The notes: a model not told the origin generated them from the letters alone. Counted from the stretch's first letter, positions 50,797 through 62,701 are shown. The stretch: 64,000 nucleotides of DNA from Burkholderiales bacterium (GCA_016716275.1 JADJWR010000003.1:186001-250000); one strand, 5' to 3'. Program-made: numbers and translations.

Positions 50797-53700
50797 ATGT
50801 GGATGACCCGCGTCTCGATCGACCATCCGGTGTTCGCCACCATGGTGATGGTCGCCCTCACCGTGCTGGGCCTGTTCTCCTATGCGCGCCTCGGAGTCGA
50901 GCCGATGCCCGACGTGGCGCCGCCCGGGGTGCAGATCTGGGTCAACTACCCGGGCGCCTCGCCCGAGCAGGTCGAGAACGACCTCGCCAAGCCGATCGAG
51001 AACGCGGTGAACACCGTGGCCGGCGTCAAGCGCATCCTTTCGCGCTCCGACGAGGGCCGTTCGCTCACCTGGGTCGAGTTCCGGCTCGACGTCGACACCA
51101 CCCGCGCGATGCAGGAGGTGCGCGACAAGCTGGCGCAGATCCGCGCCAGCTTCCCGCGCGACGCCAAGGATCCGGTGGTCGAGCGCGCCGAAACGGAGAA
51201 CGACCAGCCGGTCGCCTCGTTCGCGCTGATCGGCCAGGGACGCACGCCGCGCGAGCTGACGCTGCTGGCCGAGCAGATCGTGCAGAAGGGGTTCGAGCGG
51301 ATCAACGGCGTCGGCCGCGTCGCCCTCGGCGGCACGGTGACAAGGCAGGTGCAGGTCCGCGTCGATCCGGCGAAGCTCACCGCGCACGGCCTGAGCGTCG
51401 ACCAGGTGGTGGCGGCGCTGCGCACCGCCAACGTCAGCGTGCCGGTCGGGACGATCTCCAATCTGACCTCGGAGTCGATCGTCCGCGTCGACGGCAGGCT
51501 GACCTCGCCGGCCGAGTTCGAGAAGATCATCGTCGCCCGCCGCGGCGGCGTGCCGATCCTGCTTGGCCAGGTGGCCGAGGTCGAGGACGCCGAGGCCGAG
51601 CGCCGCTCGCTGACGCGGGTCGACGGCCAGCCGGCGATCGGTGTGTGGGTGTTCAAGGCGCAGGACGCCAACATCGTCGAAGTCGGCCGCCAGCTGAAAC
51701 TGGCGGCCGAGGACATCCGCAGGCAGCTGCCGGCGGGCGCCGAGCTGAAGTTCATGTGGGCGATGGCCGACTTCGTCGAGAAGTCGGTCGACAACGTCAA
51801 GCGGACGATCATCGAGGGGGCGATGCTCACCGTGCTGATCGTCTTCCTGTTCCTCGGCAGCTGGCGCAGCACGGTGATCACCGGGCTGACGCTGCCGATC
51901 GCGGTGATCGCCTCGTTCACCGCCGTCTACGCCTTCGGCTTCACCCTGAACTACATGACGCTGATGGCGCTGTCGCTGTGCATCGGCCTGCTGATCGACG
52001 ACGCGATCGTGGTGCGCGAGAACATCGTCCGCCACATCCGCATGGGCAAGGACCACTACACCGCGGCGCGCGAGGGCACCGACGAGATCGGCCTGGCGGT
52101 GCTGGCGACCACCTTCTCGATCGTCGCCGTGTTCGTGCCGATCGCCTTCATGGGCGGCATCGTCGGCAAGTTCTTCTATCCGTTCGGCATCACCGTCGTG
52201 GTCGCGGTGCTGATCTCGCTGTTCGTCAGCTTCACGCTCGACCCGATGCTGTCGGCCGTCTGGCGCGACCCGCCGCAGGGGGCGAAGGAGGCGCCGGTGA
52301 TCGGCCGCGTGCTGACCGTCTTCGACCGCTGGGTCGACCGCTGGCACGAGGTCTACGACCGGCTGCTGCGCCGGGCCCTGTCGTATCGCAAGAGCACGCT
52401 GGCGATCGCCACGGCGAGCTTCCTGGCCAGCATTCCGATCGCCGGCATCGTCGGCGGTGAGCTGATGCCGGAGGCCGACCAGAGCTTCACCAGCGTGCGT
52501 CTCACCATGCCGGTCGGCTCCAGCCTCGAGTACGCCGACGAGCGCGTGCGGCGGGTCGAGGCGATGCTCGAGGGGTTTACCGAGATCGCCGCGATCGACA
52601 CCAGCATCGGCACCGACGGCGCCAAGAACAACGCCCGCATCAACCTGCAGCTGGTGCCGCGCGCCGAGCGCGATCGCTCGCAGAAGAGAATCGAGGAGGC
52701 GATCCGCAAGAAGGTTGCGGCGATTCCCGGCGTGCAGCTGACGGTCGGTTTCGGCGGCGCCATCTACGTGGCGCTGCTCGGCAACGACCAGGAGGCGATG
52801 AACCGCGTGATGGCCGACTTCAAGCAGAAGGTGTCGCAGATCCGCGGTGTCACCGACGTCGACATCACCGTCAAGGACGGCACGCCGGCGCTGGCCGTGC
52901 GGCTGAAGCCGGAACTGGCCGCCGAGTACGGCATCACGCACGCGCAGCTCGGCACCACGCTGCGCGCGCTGGTCGGCGGCGAGAACTCGGGCTACTGGCT
53001 GGCGCCCGACGGGCAGAACTACGAGGTCATCACGCAGCTGCCGCGCGACAACCGGACGGTGATCGACGACATCTCGAACCTGAACATCGCCACCGGCCGC
53101 ATGCGGCCCGACGGTGCCGCCGAGGTCGTGCCGTTGCGCGCGATCGCGACGCTCGAGCGCACCTTCAACCCGGAGAACATCCGCCGCCAGGACCTGCAGC
53201 GGCGGGTGGCGCTGTTCGCCAACGTCGAGGGCCGGCCGGCGGGCGACGCCGGCGAGGAAGTGCAGGACCTGGTCAAGGGCTACCAGCTGCCGCCGGGACT
53301 GCGATTCGACGTCGGCGGCCAGATCCGCGACCAGCAGGAGGTGGCGAGCGCGATCGTGAGCGCGCTGGCGCTGGCGGTGATCTTCATCTACATCGTGCTC
53401 GCCTCGCAGTTCGGCAGCTTCATCCAGCCGGTGGCCATCATGGCTTCGCTGCCGCTGTCGATCGTCGGCGTGATGCTGGCGCTGCTCGTCACCGGGACGA
53501 CGATGAACATCTTCTCGATGATCGGCATCGTCTTCCTGATGGGACTGGTGACGAAGAACGCCATCCTGCTGGTCGATTTCGCCAATCAGGGGCAGAAGCG
53601 CGGACTGTCGCGGATCGACGCGCTGATCGCCGCCGGCCAGGTGCGGCTGCGGCCGATCCTGATGACCACCGCGGCGATGACCTTCGGCATGCTGCCGCTG

Positions 53701-53913
53701 GCGCTCGGCCTGGGCGAGGGCGCCGAGCAGCAGGCACCGATGGGCCGCGCGATCATCGGCGGCGTCATCACCTCGACGCTGCTGACGCTGGTCGTCGTTC
53801 CGGTCATCTACTCTTACCTCGACGCCTTCGAGGCGCGCTGGCTGAAGGGCCGCCGCAGTGCGGCCGGCGGCGCCACGGTGCTGGCCAGGCAGCCGGCCAG
53901 CGAGCGCGAATAG
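50797..53913 (+). CDS. RND efflux permease
   Basis: 1038-residue inner-membrane transporter of the HAE1/AcrB type (12 helices, two large periplasmic loops). Proton-relay aspartates are visible in the paired Asp of GLLIDDAIVVRENIVRH (TM4, about 403-419). The second-half motif is NAILLVDFANQGQKRG. The N-terminus MWMTRVSIDHPVFATMVMVAL is typical. It forms an operon with the adaptor and possibly the DHDPS-family gene 26 bp downstream. Substrates cannot be assigned. Confidence 0.95.
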   Translation: MWMTRVSIDHPVFATMVMVALTVLGLFSYARLGVEPMPDVAPPGVQIWVNYPGASPEQVENDLAKPIENAVNTVAGVKRILSRSDEGRSLTWVEFRLDVDTTRAMQEVRDKLAQIRASFPRDAKDPVVERAETENDQPVASFALIGQGRTPRELTLLAEQIVQKGFERINGVGRVALGGTVTRQVQVRVDPAKLTAHGLSVDQVVAALRTANVSVPVGTISNLTSESIVRVDGRLTSPAEFEKIIVARRGGVPILLGQVAEVEDAEAERRSLTRVDGQPAIGVWVFKAQDANIVEVGRQLKLAAEDIRRQLPAGAELKFMWAMADFVEKSVDNVKRTIIEGAMLTVLIVFLFLGSWRSTVITGLTLPIAVIASFTAVYAFGFTLNYMTLMALSLCIGLLIDDAIVVRENIVRHIRMGKDHYTAAREGTDEIGLAVLATTFSIVAVFVPIAFMGGIVGKFFYPFGITVVVAVLISLFVSFTLDPMLSAVWRDPPQGAKEAPVIGRVLTVFDRWVDRWHEVYDRLLRRALSYRKSTLAIATASFLASIPIAGIVGGELMPEADQSFTSVRLTMPVGSSLEYADERVRRVEAMLEGFTEIAAIDTSIGTDGAKNNARINLQLVPRAERDRSQKRIEEAIRKKVAAIPGVQLTVGFGGAIYVALLGNDQEAMNRVMADFKQKVSQIRGVTDVDITVKDGTPALAVRLKPELAAEYGITHAQLGTTLRALVGGENSGYWLAPDGQNYEVITQLPRDNRTVIDDISNLNIATGRMRPDGAAEVVPLRAIATLERTFNPENIRRQDLQRRVALFANVEGRPAGDAGEEVQDLVKGYQLPPGLRFDVGGQIRDQQEVASAIVSALALAVIFIYIVLASQFGSFIQPVAIMASLPLSIVGVMLALLVTGTTMNIFSMIGIVFLMGLVTKNAILLVDFANQGQKRGLSRIDALIAAGQVRLRPILMTTAAMTFGMLPLALGLGEGAEQQAPMGRAIIGGVITSTLLTLVVVPVIYSYLDAFEARWLKGRRSAAGGATVLARQPASERE

Positions 53914-53939
53914 CGCAAGCCTTCTTTCGCAGGGGTCTG

Positions 53940-54827
53940 ATGAAGCCAGAAAAGCTGCACGGGGTGTTCCCGTACCTCGTCTCGCCGATCGACGACCTAG
54001 GCAAGGTCAAGGACGAGGTTCTCGCCCGCCTGTGCGACGACCTGATCGGCGCCGGCGTGCACGGCCTGACGCCGCTCGGCTCGACCGGCGAGTTCGCCTA
54101 TCTGAGCCGCGCGCAGAAGCGGCGGGTGGTCGAGGTGGTGATCGAGGCGGCCGCAGGACGCGTGCCGGTGGTCGCCGGCGTGGCCTCGACCACCACCGCC
54201 GACGCGGTCGACCAGGCCCGCGAGTGGGAGCGGCTGGGCTGCGACGGCATCCTGGCGGTGCTGGAGGCCTACTTTCCGGTCGGCGACGACGGCGTTTATG
54301 CGTACTTCAGAGCGATCGGCGAGGCCGTATCGGCGCCGGTCGTGCTCTACACCAACCCGAGCTTCCAGCGCTCCGACCTCAGCGTGCCGGTGATCGAGCG
54401 GCTGAGCCACGTGCCGAACATCCGCTACATCAAGGACGCGTCGGTCAATACCGGGCGGCTGCTGTCGATCATCAGCCGCGTCGAAGGCCGGATGCAGGTG
54501 TTCGCCGCCTCGTCGCACATCCCTGCCTGCGTGATGCTGATCGGCGGCGTCGGCTGGATGGCCGGTCCGGCCTGCGTCGCCCCGCGGGCCAGCGTGGAGC
54601 TGTACGAGCTGTGCCGGCGCGGCGACTGGCAGGCGGCGATGGACAGGCAGCGGCCGCTGTGGGCGCTGAACCAGGCTTTCGCCAGACACAACCTCGCCGC
54701 CTGCATCAAGGGCGGCCTCGAACTGCAGGGCTACGCGGTTGGCGCACCGCTGCCGCCGCAGGCGCCGCTGTCGGCCGAAGGCGTCGAGGACGTGCGGCGC
54801 GCGCTGACCGCGATCGGCGCGCTGTAG
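53940..54827 (+). CDS. Dihydrodipicolinate synthase family aldolase
   Basis: 295-residue TIM-barrel class I aldolase. The family motif GSTGEFAYLS (about 43-52), the active-site tyrosine in VLYTNPSFQ and the Schiff-base lysine in IRYIKDASV (about 163) are all present. Position after the RND genes is unlike a lysine-biosynthesis dapA. It is more likely a paralogue acting on another 2-oxo acid or as a lyase. Substrate unknown. Confidence 0.9.
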   Translation: MKPEKLHGVFPYLVSPIDDLGKVKDEVLARLCDDLIGAGVHGLTPLGSTGEFAYLSRAQKRRVVEVVIEAAAGRVPVVAGVASTTTADAVDQAREWERLGCDGILAVLEAYFPVGDDGVYAYFRAIGEAVSAPVVLYTNPSFQRSDLSVPVIERLSHVPNIRYIKDASVNTGRLLSIISRVEGRMQVFAASSHIPACVMLIGGVGWMAGPACVAPRASVELYELCRRGDWQAAMDRQRPLWALNQAFARHNLAACIKGGLELQGYAVGAPLPPQAPLSAEGVEDVRRALTAIGAL

Positions 54828-54853
54828 CGCTGCGGCGACGATCCGGAGTGGCC

Positions 54854-55417
54854 ATGCCGCTGCGCGGGGCCGACGATCCCGATGCGCGCCTGCTGCGGTG
54901 GGGGTGGCTTGCCTTCTTCGTCTGGACGGCGCTCGGCGGTGTGCAACTGTGGCACTCGTTGCGCGCCGGCGAGGAAGCGCTCGTCGGCGTCGCCCTCGTC
55001 GCGCCGGTCTGGGCGGCGTGGTTTCTGTGGCTGCTCTGGCGCGGGGCAGTCGCGCTGCGCTTCGCCGCCAGGCAACGCACCCTCGGCCGCTGGCAGGGAA
55101 GCTACTTCGAGTTCGACGGCCGGCAGATCCGCATCCTGTTCGCGGACGAGCAGGTCTTGATCGCCGCCGCGGACGTCTTCGACGCTCTGGGCACCGATGC
55201 GCGGGGTCGCGAGCCGGAGCGCGTCCGGCTGCTCGCCGGCCGCGACGGGCTGATCGAACTGGAGGCGCAGAGGCTGCTGGTCTTCACTGCTCGAGGCCTG
55301 CGCGCCTGGATGGAGCGGCGGACCGATCCGGCGGTCATGCGCTTCCGTCGGTGGTTCGAGTCGGAGGTCGCTGCGCCCCGCCGGCGGCACGATCAGCCGT
55401 CACCGGCCGCCGGCTGA
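54854..55417 (+). CDS. Hypothetical membrane protein (DUF2244-like)
   Basis: 187-residue protein with two hydrophobic helices, about 15-32 (WGWLAFFVWTALGGVQLW) and 43-62 (VGVALVAPVWAAWFLWLLW). A cytosolic beta-rich domain follows from about 70 (RWQGSYFEFDGRQIRILFADEQVLIAAADVF is its core, shown in part). The layout recalls DUF2244 proteins, but the match is loose. The start ATG 54854 lies 26 bp after the aldolase stop. Its 3' end overlaps the convergent acetyltransferase gene by 18 bases. Confidence 0.65.
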   Translation: MPLRGADDPDARLLRWGWLAFFVWTALGGVQLWHSLRAGEEALVGVALVAPVWAAWFLWLLWRGAVALRFAARQRTLGRWQGSYFEFDGRQIRILFADEQVLIAAADVFDALGTDARGREPERVRLLAGRDGLIELEAQRLLVFTARGLRAWMERRTDPAVMRFRRWFESEVAAPRRRHDQPSPAAG

Positions 55418-55945
55418 AGGCGGCCAGGCGGCCGGCACCGACCGGTCCGATTCCCCCAGCCCGCGCTGCATGAGCACCGAGTCGACCCAGCGGCCGAATT
55501 TCAGGCCGACCGACCGCAGCGTGCCGCCGTCTGCGAAGCCGCAGGCGCGGTGCAGCTCGATCGACGCCGCGTTGGCCGAATCGCCGATCACCGCGAGCAT
55601 CTGCCGATAGCCGCGGCGCTCGCACTCGTCGATCAGCCGGTCCAGCAGCTGACGGCCGATGCCTCGCCCGACGAGCGCCGGCGAGACGTAGACCGAATCC
55701 TCGACCGTGTAGCGGTAGCCCGGGCGCGTGCGATAGGTGCTGGCATAGGCGTAACCGAGCAGGTGCTCGCCATCGGCCGCAACCAGGTACGGATAGCCGC
55801 CGCCGGTGATCGATTCGAAGCGGCTGCGCATCTCCGCCACCGAAGGCGGTTCGATCTCGAAGCTGGCGAGGCCGTGCAGGACATGGTGCGCATAGATCGC
55901 CTGGATCGCCGGGATGTCTGCCGGCGTCGCCGCGCGCAGTTCCAT
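55400..55945 (-). CDS. GNAT N-acetyltransferase (phosphinothricin acetyltransferase-like)
   Basis: 181-residue acetyl-CoA-dependent acetyltransferase. It opens MELRAATPADIPAIQAIYAHHV and has acceptor-site SFEIEPPSVAEM and the acetyl-CoA loop ALVGRGIGRQLLDRLI (about 86-101). The closing HRACGFADGGTLRSVGLKFGRWVD is typical of the Pat/Bar (MddA) group, which acetylates methionine derivatives or phosphinothricin-like amines. It stands alone and converges with the previous gene, overlapping by 18 bases. Confidence 0.9.
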   Translation of the reverse strand: MELRAATPADIPAIQAIYAHHVLHGLASFEIEPPSVAEMRSRFESITGGGYPYLVAADGEHLLGYAYASTYRTRPGYRYTVEDSVYVSPALVGRGIGRQLLDRLIDECERRGYRQMLAVIGDSANAASIELHRACGFADGGTLRSVGLKFGRWVDSVLMQRGLGESDRSVPAAWPPSAGGR

Positions 55946-55966
55946 CTGAAGGCTCTCAGGGAAGAA

Positions 55967-55990
55967 GGGCGGCGTGTCGCGGCACCGCCC
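55967..55990 (-). terminator. Possible terminator below the OmpA-domain gene
   Basis: Arms GGGCGG (55967-55972) and CCGCCC (55985-55990) flank a 12-base loop that can pair further. On the minus strand a pyrimidine stretch TTCTTCCC follows. It is weak because it has no true T-run, but it lies just after the OmpA-domain gene's stop. Confidence 0.3.
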
Positions 55991-56011
55991 GGCGTCGCGA
56001 GGCCGCGACGT

Positions 56012-56500
56012 TCAGCGCAGCGTCACCTCGACGCGGCGGGCTTCGTCATCGTCGGCGCCGCCCGTGGTGACCACGGGCCTCGCCAGTTCGATTCGCTGCT
56101 CGCTGATGCCCGCGGCGAGCAGCAGATCGCGCACCGCCAGGGCCCGGCGCTTGGCCAGCTCGGCGTTGGCCGCCGCGTCACCGCTGGCGTCGTGGTAACC
56201 GGCAACCATCAGCGTCGAGCCGGGCGTGGCCTGCGCGGCGCGGATCGCCGGCCGCACGAGCACCGGCGCGTCTTCCGGCAGGTCGGCCTTGCCGACCGCG
56301 AAATGGACCTTGCCAAGCACCCGCACGACGCTCGGTGTGGCGGCCTTCACCGCGGCCGGCTTGGCCGCGGCCGGCCGCGCGCCGGCCTGCCCGATGGCGC
56401 TGCCGATGGCAACGGCAATCACGAACAGCGAGACGACAATCGCCAGCGTGACGGCGAGGAAGACCGCGTAGCCGGTTTCCCTGTCTTCTTCTTCGAACAC
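56012..56500 (-). CDS. Single-helix membrane protein with periplasmic OmpA-like domain
   Basis: 162-residue protein. An acidic cytoplasmic start (FEEEDRETGYA) precedes one helix (VFLAVTLAIVVSLFVIAVAIGSAIG, about 13-37) and an Ala/Pro linker. An OmpA-like domain then follows (about 60-162). The peptidoglycan-contacting residues of OmpA have equivalents here: Asp in AGYHDASGD and Arg in LAKRRALAVR. The C-terminal EARRVEVTLR nearly repeats the end of the adjacent HppA fusion. It lies ten bases after hppA on the same strand, so they are one operon and probably recent paralogues for this domain. Confidence 0.85.
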   Translation of the reverse strand: MFEEEDRETGYAVFLAVTLAIVVSLFVIAVAIGSAIGQAGARPAAAKPAAVKAATPSVVRVLGKVHFAVGKADLPEDAPVLVRPAIRAAQATPGSTLMVAGYHDASGDAAANAELAKRRALAVRDLLLAAGISEQRIELARPVVTTGGADDDEARRVEVTLR

Positions 56501-56510
56501 CGCAGGCGCC

Positions 56511-58961
<2,451 letters not shown>

Positions 58962-59016
58962 GGAAATCTCCTAACTGAGGAACGGAAGGGGTGAAGCGTG
59001 AGACTGAAAGCGTCGG

Positions 59017-59670
59017 TCAGCGCAGCGCGTCGAAGACGCGCAGCTTGATTTCCTCCACCGTGCCGAGGCCGGCGACCTTGCGGTAGCGCGGCGCGGCGGC
59101 ATCGCCGGTGGCGGCCCACCTGGAGTAGTAATCCACCAGCAGGCTGGTCTGCGCGTGGTAGACCTCCAGGCGCTCGCGGACGACCTCTTCCTTGTCGTCG
59201 TCGCGCTGGATCAGCGGCTCGCCGGTGACGTCGTCGCGGCCGGCGACCCGCGGCGGGTTGTACTTGACGTGATAGCTGCGACCGCTGGCGAGGTGCACCC
59301 GTCGACCGCTCATCCGGTCGATGATCTCGCTGTCGGGAACGTCGATCTCCAGCACCACGTCGACCTTCACACCGGCGCCCTTGAGCGCGTCGGCCTGCGG
59401 GATCGTGCGCGGGACGCCGTCGAACAGATATCCGGCGGCGCAGTCGGGCTGCTTCAGCCGCTCCTTGACCAGGCCGATGATGATCTCGTCGGACACCAGT
59501 TGCCCTGCGTCCATCACCTTCTTCGCTGCCAGGCCGCGCGGCGCGTCGGCCTTCACCGCGGCCCGCAACATGTCGCCGGTGGAGATCTGCGGTATGCCGA
59601 ATCGCTCGCAGATGAACGCCGCCTGGGTGCCTTTGCCGGCACCCGGTGGCCCGAGCAAAATGATCCGCAT
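59017..59670 (-). CDS. adk: Adenylate kinase
   Basis: 217-residue nucleotide kinase (ATP + AMP to 2 ADP). The P-loop is LLGPPGAGKGTQ (about 6-17), the AMP site is QISTGDMLR, and the long-form LID region GRSYHVKYNPPRVAGRDDVTG lacks the zinc cysteines of Gram-positive enzymes. It sits between hppA (55 bp) and the PPi-phosphofructokinase. It removes the AMP left by the AMP-forming CoA ligases, whose other product, PPi, feeds the flanking enzymes. Confidence 0.97.
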   Translation of the reverse strand: MRIILLGPPGAGKGTQAAFICERFGIPQISTGDMLRAAVKADAPRGLAAKKVMDAGQLVSDEIIIGLVKERLKQPDCAAGYLFDGVPRTIPQADALKGAGVKVDVVLEIDVPDSEIIDRMSGRRVHLASGRSYHVKYNPPRVAGRDDVTGEPLIQRDDDKEEVVRERLEVYHAQTSLLVDYYSRWAATGDAAAPRYRKVAGLGTVEEIKLRVFDALR

Positions 59671-59782
59671 CCCCCGTCCCGCCTCAGTGTCGATTCTTGT
59701 CGGTGGCCGTTCGGCCGGCCGGCGGAGCGCCTGCCGGCAAGGCGGCGGATTTTAACCGTTTTGGCCGCTTCGCCGGCCCGCG

Positions 59783-61060
59783 TCAGCCTTTCGACCAGGC
59801 GGGCAGCTTCCGGCGCACCGCGACGTTCTTCAGCAGCGCGTACGCAGGCAGGCCGTCCCGGTAAGGCGGGTAGTCCTCGCCCTGGATCAGCGGCGCGAGG
59901 TAGGCGCGTCCCTTGGCGGTGACGCCGAAGCCGTCTTCGGTGATGAACTCGCGCGGCATCTTGTGTTCCCTGTTGGCCACCTCGGCCAGCGGTGCCATGC
60001 CGATCTTCCACCGGTAGGGCCGGTTGGACGTGCGCACGATCGCCGGCATCACCGCGTTGGCTCCCTTCAGGGCGAGTTCGACCGCCGCCTTGCCGACCGC
60101 ATAGGCCTGCTGCACGTCGGTCCTGGCGGCGATGTGCCGCGCCGACCGCTGCAGGTAATCCGACACCGCCCAGTGCATCTTCAGCTTCAGCTCGCTCTTG
60201 ACGAGATTGGCGATCACCGGCGCCACCCCGCCGAGCTGCGCGTGGCCGAAGGCGTCGCGCAGGCCCTGGTCGGCGATGAAGTTGCCGTCGGGGCCATGCA
60301 GCCCTTCGGAGACGACCACCGTGCAGTAGCCGTGCGCCTCGACCTTGGCCTTGACGGCGGCGAGGAACTTCGCCTGTTCGAGGGGGATTTCCGGGAACAG
60401 GATCAACAGCGGCAGCGGGTGCTGGCGCGTGTCGGCCAGCGCCGCGGCGGCGGCGATCCAGCCGGCGTGCCGGCCCATCACCTCCAGCACGAACACCTTG
60501 GTCGAGGTCGAGGCCATCGAGGCAACGTCCATGCTCGCCTCGCGCGTCGACACCGCGACGTACTTCGCGACCGAGCCGAAACCGGGACAGTTGTCGGTGA
60601 TCGGCAGGTCGTTGTCGATCGTCTTCGGCACGTGGATCGCCTGCATCGGGTAGTCCATCGTCGCCGACAGCTGCGACACCTTCAGGCAGGTGTCGGCCGA
60701 GTCGCCGCCGCCGTTGTAGAAGAAGTAGCCGATGTCGTGCGCGCGGAAGACCTCGATCAGCCGCTGGTACTGGGCGCGGTCCTGCTCGAGGCTCTTGAGC
60801 TTGTAGCGGCAGGAGCCGAAGGCGCCGCCCGGGGTGTGGGTGAGCGCGCGGATCGCCGCCGGCGACTCGCGGCCGGTGTCGATCAGGTCCTCGTTGAGCG
60901 CGCCGAGGATGCCGTTGCGCCCGGCGAACACCTTGCCGATTCTGTCCTTGTGCCTGCGCGCCGTTTCGATGACCCCGGCGGCGCTGGCGTTGATCACCGA
61001 GGTTACGCCGCCCGACTGGGCGTAGAAGGCGTTGCGGGGAGGGGACTTGGCGCGGGCCAT
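59783..61060 (-). CDS. pfp: Pyrophosphate-dependent 6-phosphofructokinase
   Basis: 425-residue phosphofructokinase of the PPi type, interconverting fructose 6-phosphate + PPi and fructose 1,6-bisphosphate + Pi. The loop that in ATP enzymes reads GGDGS is GGGDSADT here (about 117-124). The PKTIDNDL segment (about 145-152) carries the lysine diagnostic of PPi specificity. VMGRHAGWIAA and SEGLHGPDG are further family marks. ATG 61060, with AGGAG eight bases upstream, is chosen over TTG 61093. Reversibility allows both glycolysis and gluconeogenesis. Confidence 0.93.
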   Translation of the reverse strand: MARAKSPPRNAFYAQSGGVTSVINASAAGVIETARRHKDRIGKVFAGRNGILGALNEDLIDTGRESPAAIRALTHTPGGAFGSCRYKLKSLEQDRAQYQRLIEVFRAHDIGYFFYNGGGDSADTCLKVSQLSATMDYPMQAIHVPKTIDNDLPITDNCPGFGSVAKYVAVSTREASMDVASMASTSTKVFVLEVMGRHAGWIAAAAALADTRQHPLPLLILFPEIPLEQAKFLAAVKAKVEAHGYCTVVVSEGLHGPDGNFIADQGLRDAFGHAQLGGVAPVIANLVKSELKLKMHWAVSDYLQRSARHIAARTDVQQAYAVGKAAVELALKGANAVMPAIVRTSNRPYRWKIGMAPLAEVANREHKMPREFITEDGFGVTAKGRAYLAPLIQGEDYPPYRDGLPAYALLKNVAVRRKLPAWSKG

Positions 61061-61085
61061 CTGCTTCGCTCCTGATGCGACTGGG

Positions 61086-62666
61086 TCAGTCAATCTTCAC
61101 CGATTCCATGTTGAGCACATTGTCGGCGCGGTGCACGGCGGTGACGCTGCTGCGCATCGCCCACGGGATCATCTGCCGGTGCAGCGGCACGTGATGCACC
61201 TGCGCGTTGTGCTCCTTCAGTGCGTCCCACACCACCTGGCGGCGCCTTTCGACGTCCATCTCGACCGCCGCGGCGTCGATCAGCGCGTCGAGCTTCGGGT
61301 TGACGTAGCGGCCGTAGTTGAAGCCGCCGTTGCCGGTCCTGGCGTCCGCCGAGCGCAGCACCGGCGAAAGCGTCGTCTGCGCGTCGGTGATGGCGCCGCC
61401 CCAGCCGAGCATGAAGAAGCTGGTGTCGTGCTTCTCGAGCTTGGGAAAGTAGGTGGCGCGCGGCATCGCCGTGACCCTGGTCAGCACGCCGACGCGGGTG
61501 AGCATCGCTGCCACGGCGAGGCAGATCTCCTCGTCGTTGACATAGCGGTTGTTCGGGCAGTCCAGCGTGACCTCGAAGCCGTTCGGGTAGCCCGCTTCGG
61601 CGAGCAGCTGGCGCGCGCGGTTCGGGTCGTGCGGCAGCCGCTGCTCGATTTCCGGCGACGAGGGCAGGACCGACGGGGTCATGCCGCCGGTAGGCAGTGC
61701 CGAGCCGCGCATCGTCCGGGCGCGGATCGCCTCGATGTCGATCGCGTGGTAGATCGCCTGGCGCACCCGCAGGTCCTTGAACGGGTTCTTTCCCCTGACG
61801 TTCGAGTACAGCAGCTCGTCGCGGTGCTGGTCGAAGCCGAAGAAGACGATGCGGTTCTCCTGCCCGCGTACCACCTTGATGTCCTTGCTGCCCTCCAGCC
61901 GCGCCAGGTCCTGCGGCGGCGGGTCGAGCACGAAGTCGATCTGTCCCGACAGCAGCGCCGCGGTGCGGGTGGCGTCGGCGCTGACCTGCGTGTAGACGAC
62001 CTCGGTGACGTTGCCCGGCGCGCGGCCCTCCCTGGTGCCCCACCAGTCGGGGTTGCGCCTGAGCACCGTTCTCACGCCGGGTTCGCGCGACACCAGCATC
62101 CAGGCGCCGGTGCCGTTGGCGTTGCGCGAGGCGTGGGTCTCCTCCTTGCCCTTGAAGTCGAGCGGCCGCTCGACCTTGTGCCTGGCCGACCACGCCCTGC
62201 TCATGATGTAGATCGTGGTGGCGTGCTCGAGCGTCAGCGGGTTGGGCCGCTCCTGGACGAACTCGACCGTGTAGTCGTCGATCCTGCGCGGCTTGCCGAC
62301 CGGCACCGCGTACTGGCGCAGCTGCGAGTTCGGGTGCTGCGCGCGCTCGTAGGAGAACACCACGTCGTCGGCAGTGAACGGCGAGCCGTCGTGGAACTTC
62401 ACGCCCCGGCGCAGGTTGAAGCGCCAGGTCTTCGGATCGACCTGCTGCCAGCTCACCGCCAGGCCCGGCACCGGGCGCAGCGCGTTGTCGCGCATCACCA
62501 GCGTGTCGTGCACCGACTGCGAGAACGTGTTGGTCAGCCCCTCGTTCTGCGAGAACGGGTCGGCGGTCTGCGGGTCGCCCTGCGAGGCCCAGCGCAGCGT
62601 CTTGGCGGCCGCCGGCGCGGCCAGCAGCGCCACCGCAAGCGCCAGTGCGATGCCCACCTGCTTCAT
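61086..62666 (-). CDS. ABC transporter substrate-binding protein (family 5, peptide/opine type)
   Basis: 526-residue periplasmic protein. A signal peptide (KQVGIALALAVALLAAPAAA) is followed by the SBP_bac_5 fold: GDPQTADPFSQNEG, the KFHDGSPFTADDVVFSYERA hallmark (about 88-107) and RVGVLTRVTAMPRATY. It binds oligopeptides, opines or similar molecules. No permease or ATPase gene accompanies it, so it either uses a transporter encoded elsewhere or is an orphan. It sits between kdsB and pfp, splitting the kdsB-adk neighbourhood seen in many relatives. Confidence 0.92.
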   Translation of the reverse strand: MKQVGIALALAVALLAAPAAAKTLRWASQGDPQTADPFSQNEGLTNTFSQSVHDTLVMRDNALRPVPGLAVSWQQVDPKTWRFNLRRGVKFHDGSPFTADDVVFSYERAQHPNSQLRQYAVPVGKPRRIDDYTVEFVQERPNPLTLEHATTIYIMSRAWSARHKVERPLDFKGKEETHASRNANGTGAWMLVSREPGVRTVLRRNPDWWGTREGRAPGNVTEVVYTQVSADATRTAALLSGQIDFVLDPPPQDLARLEGSKDIKVVRGQENRIVFFGFDQHRDELLYSNVRGKNPFKDLRVRQAIYHAIDIEAIRARTMRGSALPTGGMTPSVLPSSPEIEQRLPHDPNRARQLLAEAGYPNGFEVTLDCPNNRYVNDEEICLAVAAMLTRVGVLTRVTAMPRATYFPKLEKHDTSFFMLGWGGAITDAQTTLSPVLRSADARTGNGGFNYGRYVNPKLDALIDAAAVEMDVERRRQVVWDALKEHNAQVHHVPLHRQMIPWAMRSSVTAVHRADNVLNMESVKID

Positions 62667-62701
62667 ATCGGTGCCTCCTGCGGGAGCGAAAGGCGGCGAG
62701 T

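Noticed and set aside
47388..50861. 1157-codon minus-strand ORF across parE and the RND adaptor
   Set aside because: Antisense shadow; composition is His/Arg/Gly-rich and both plus-strand genes are certain.
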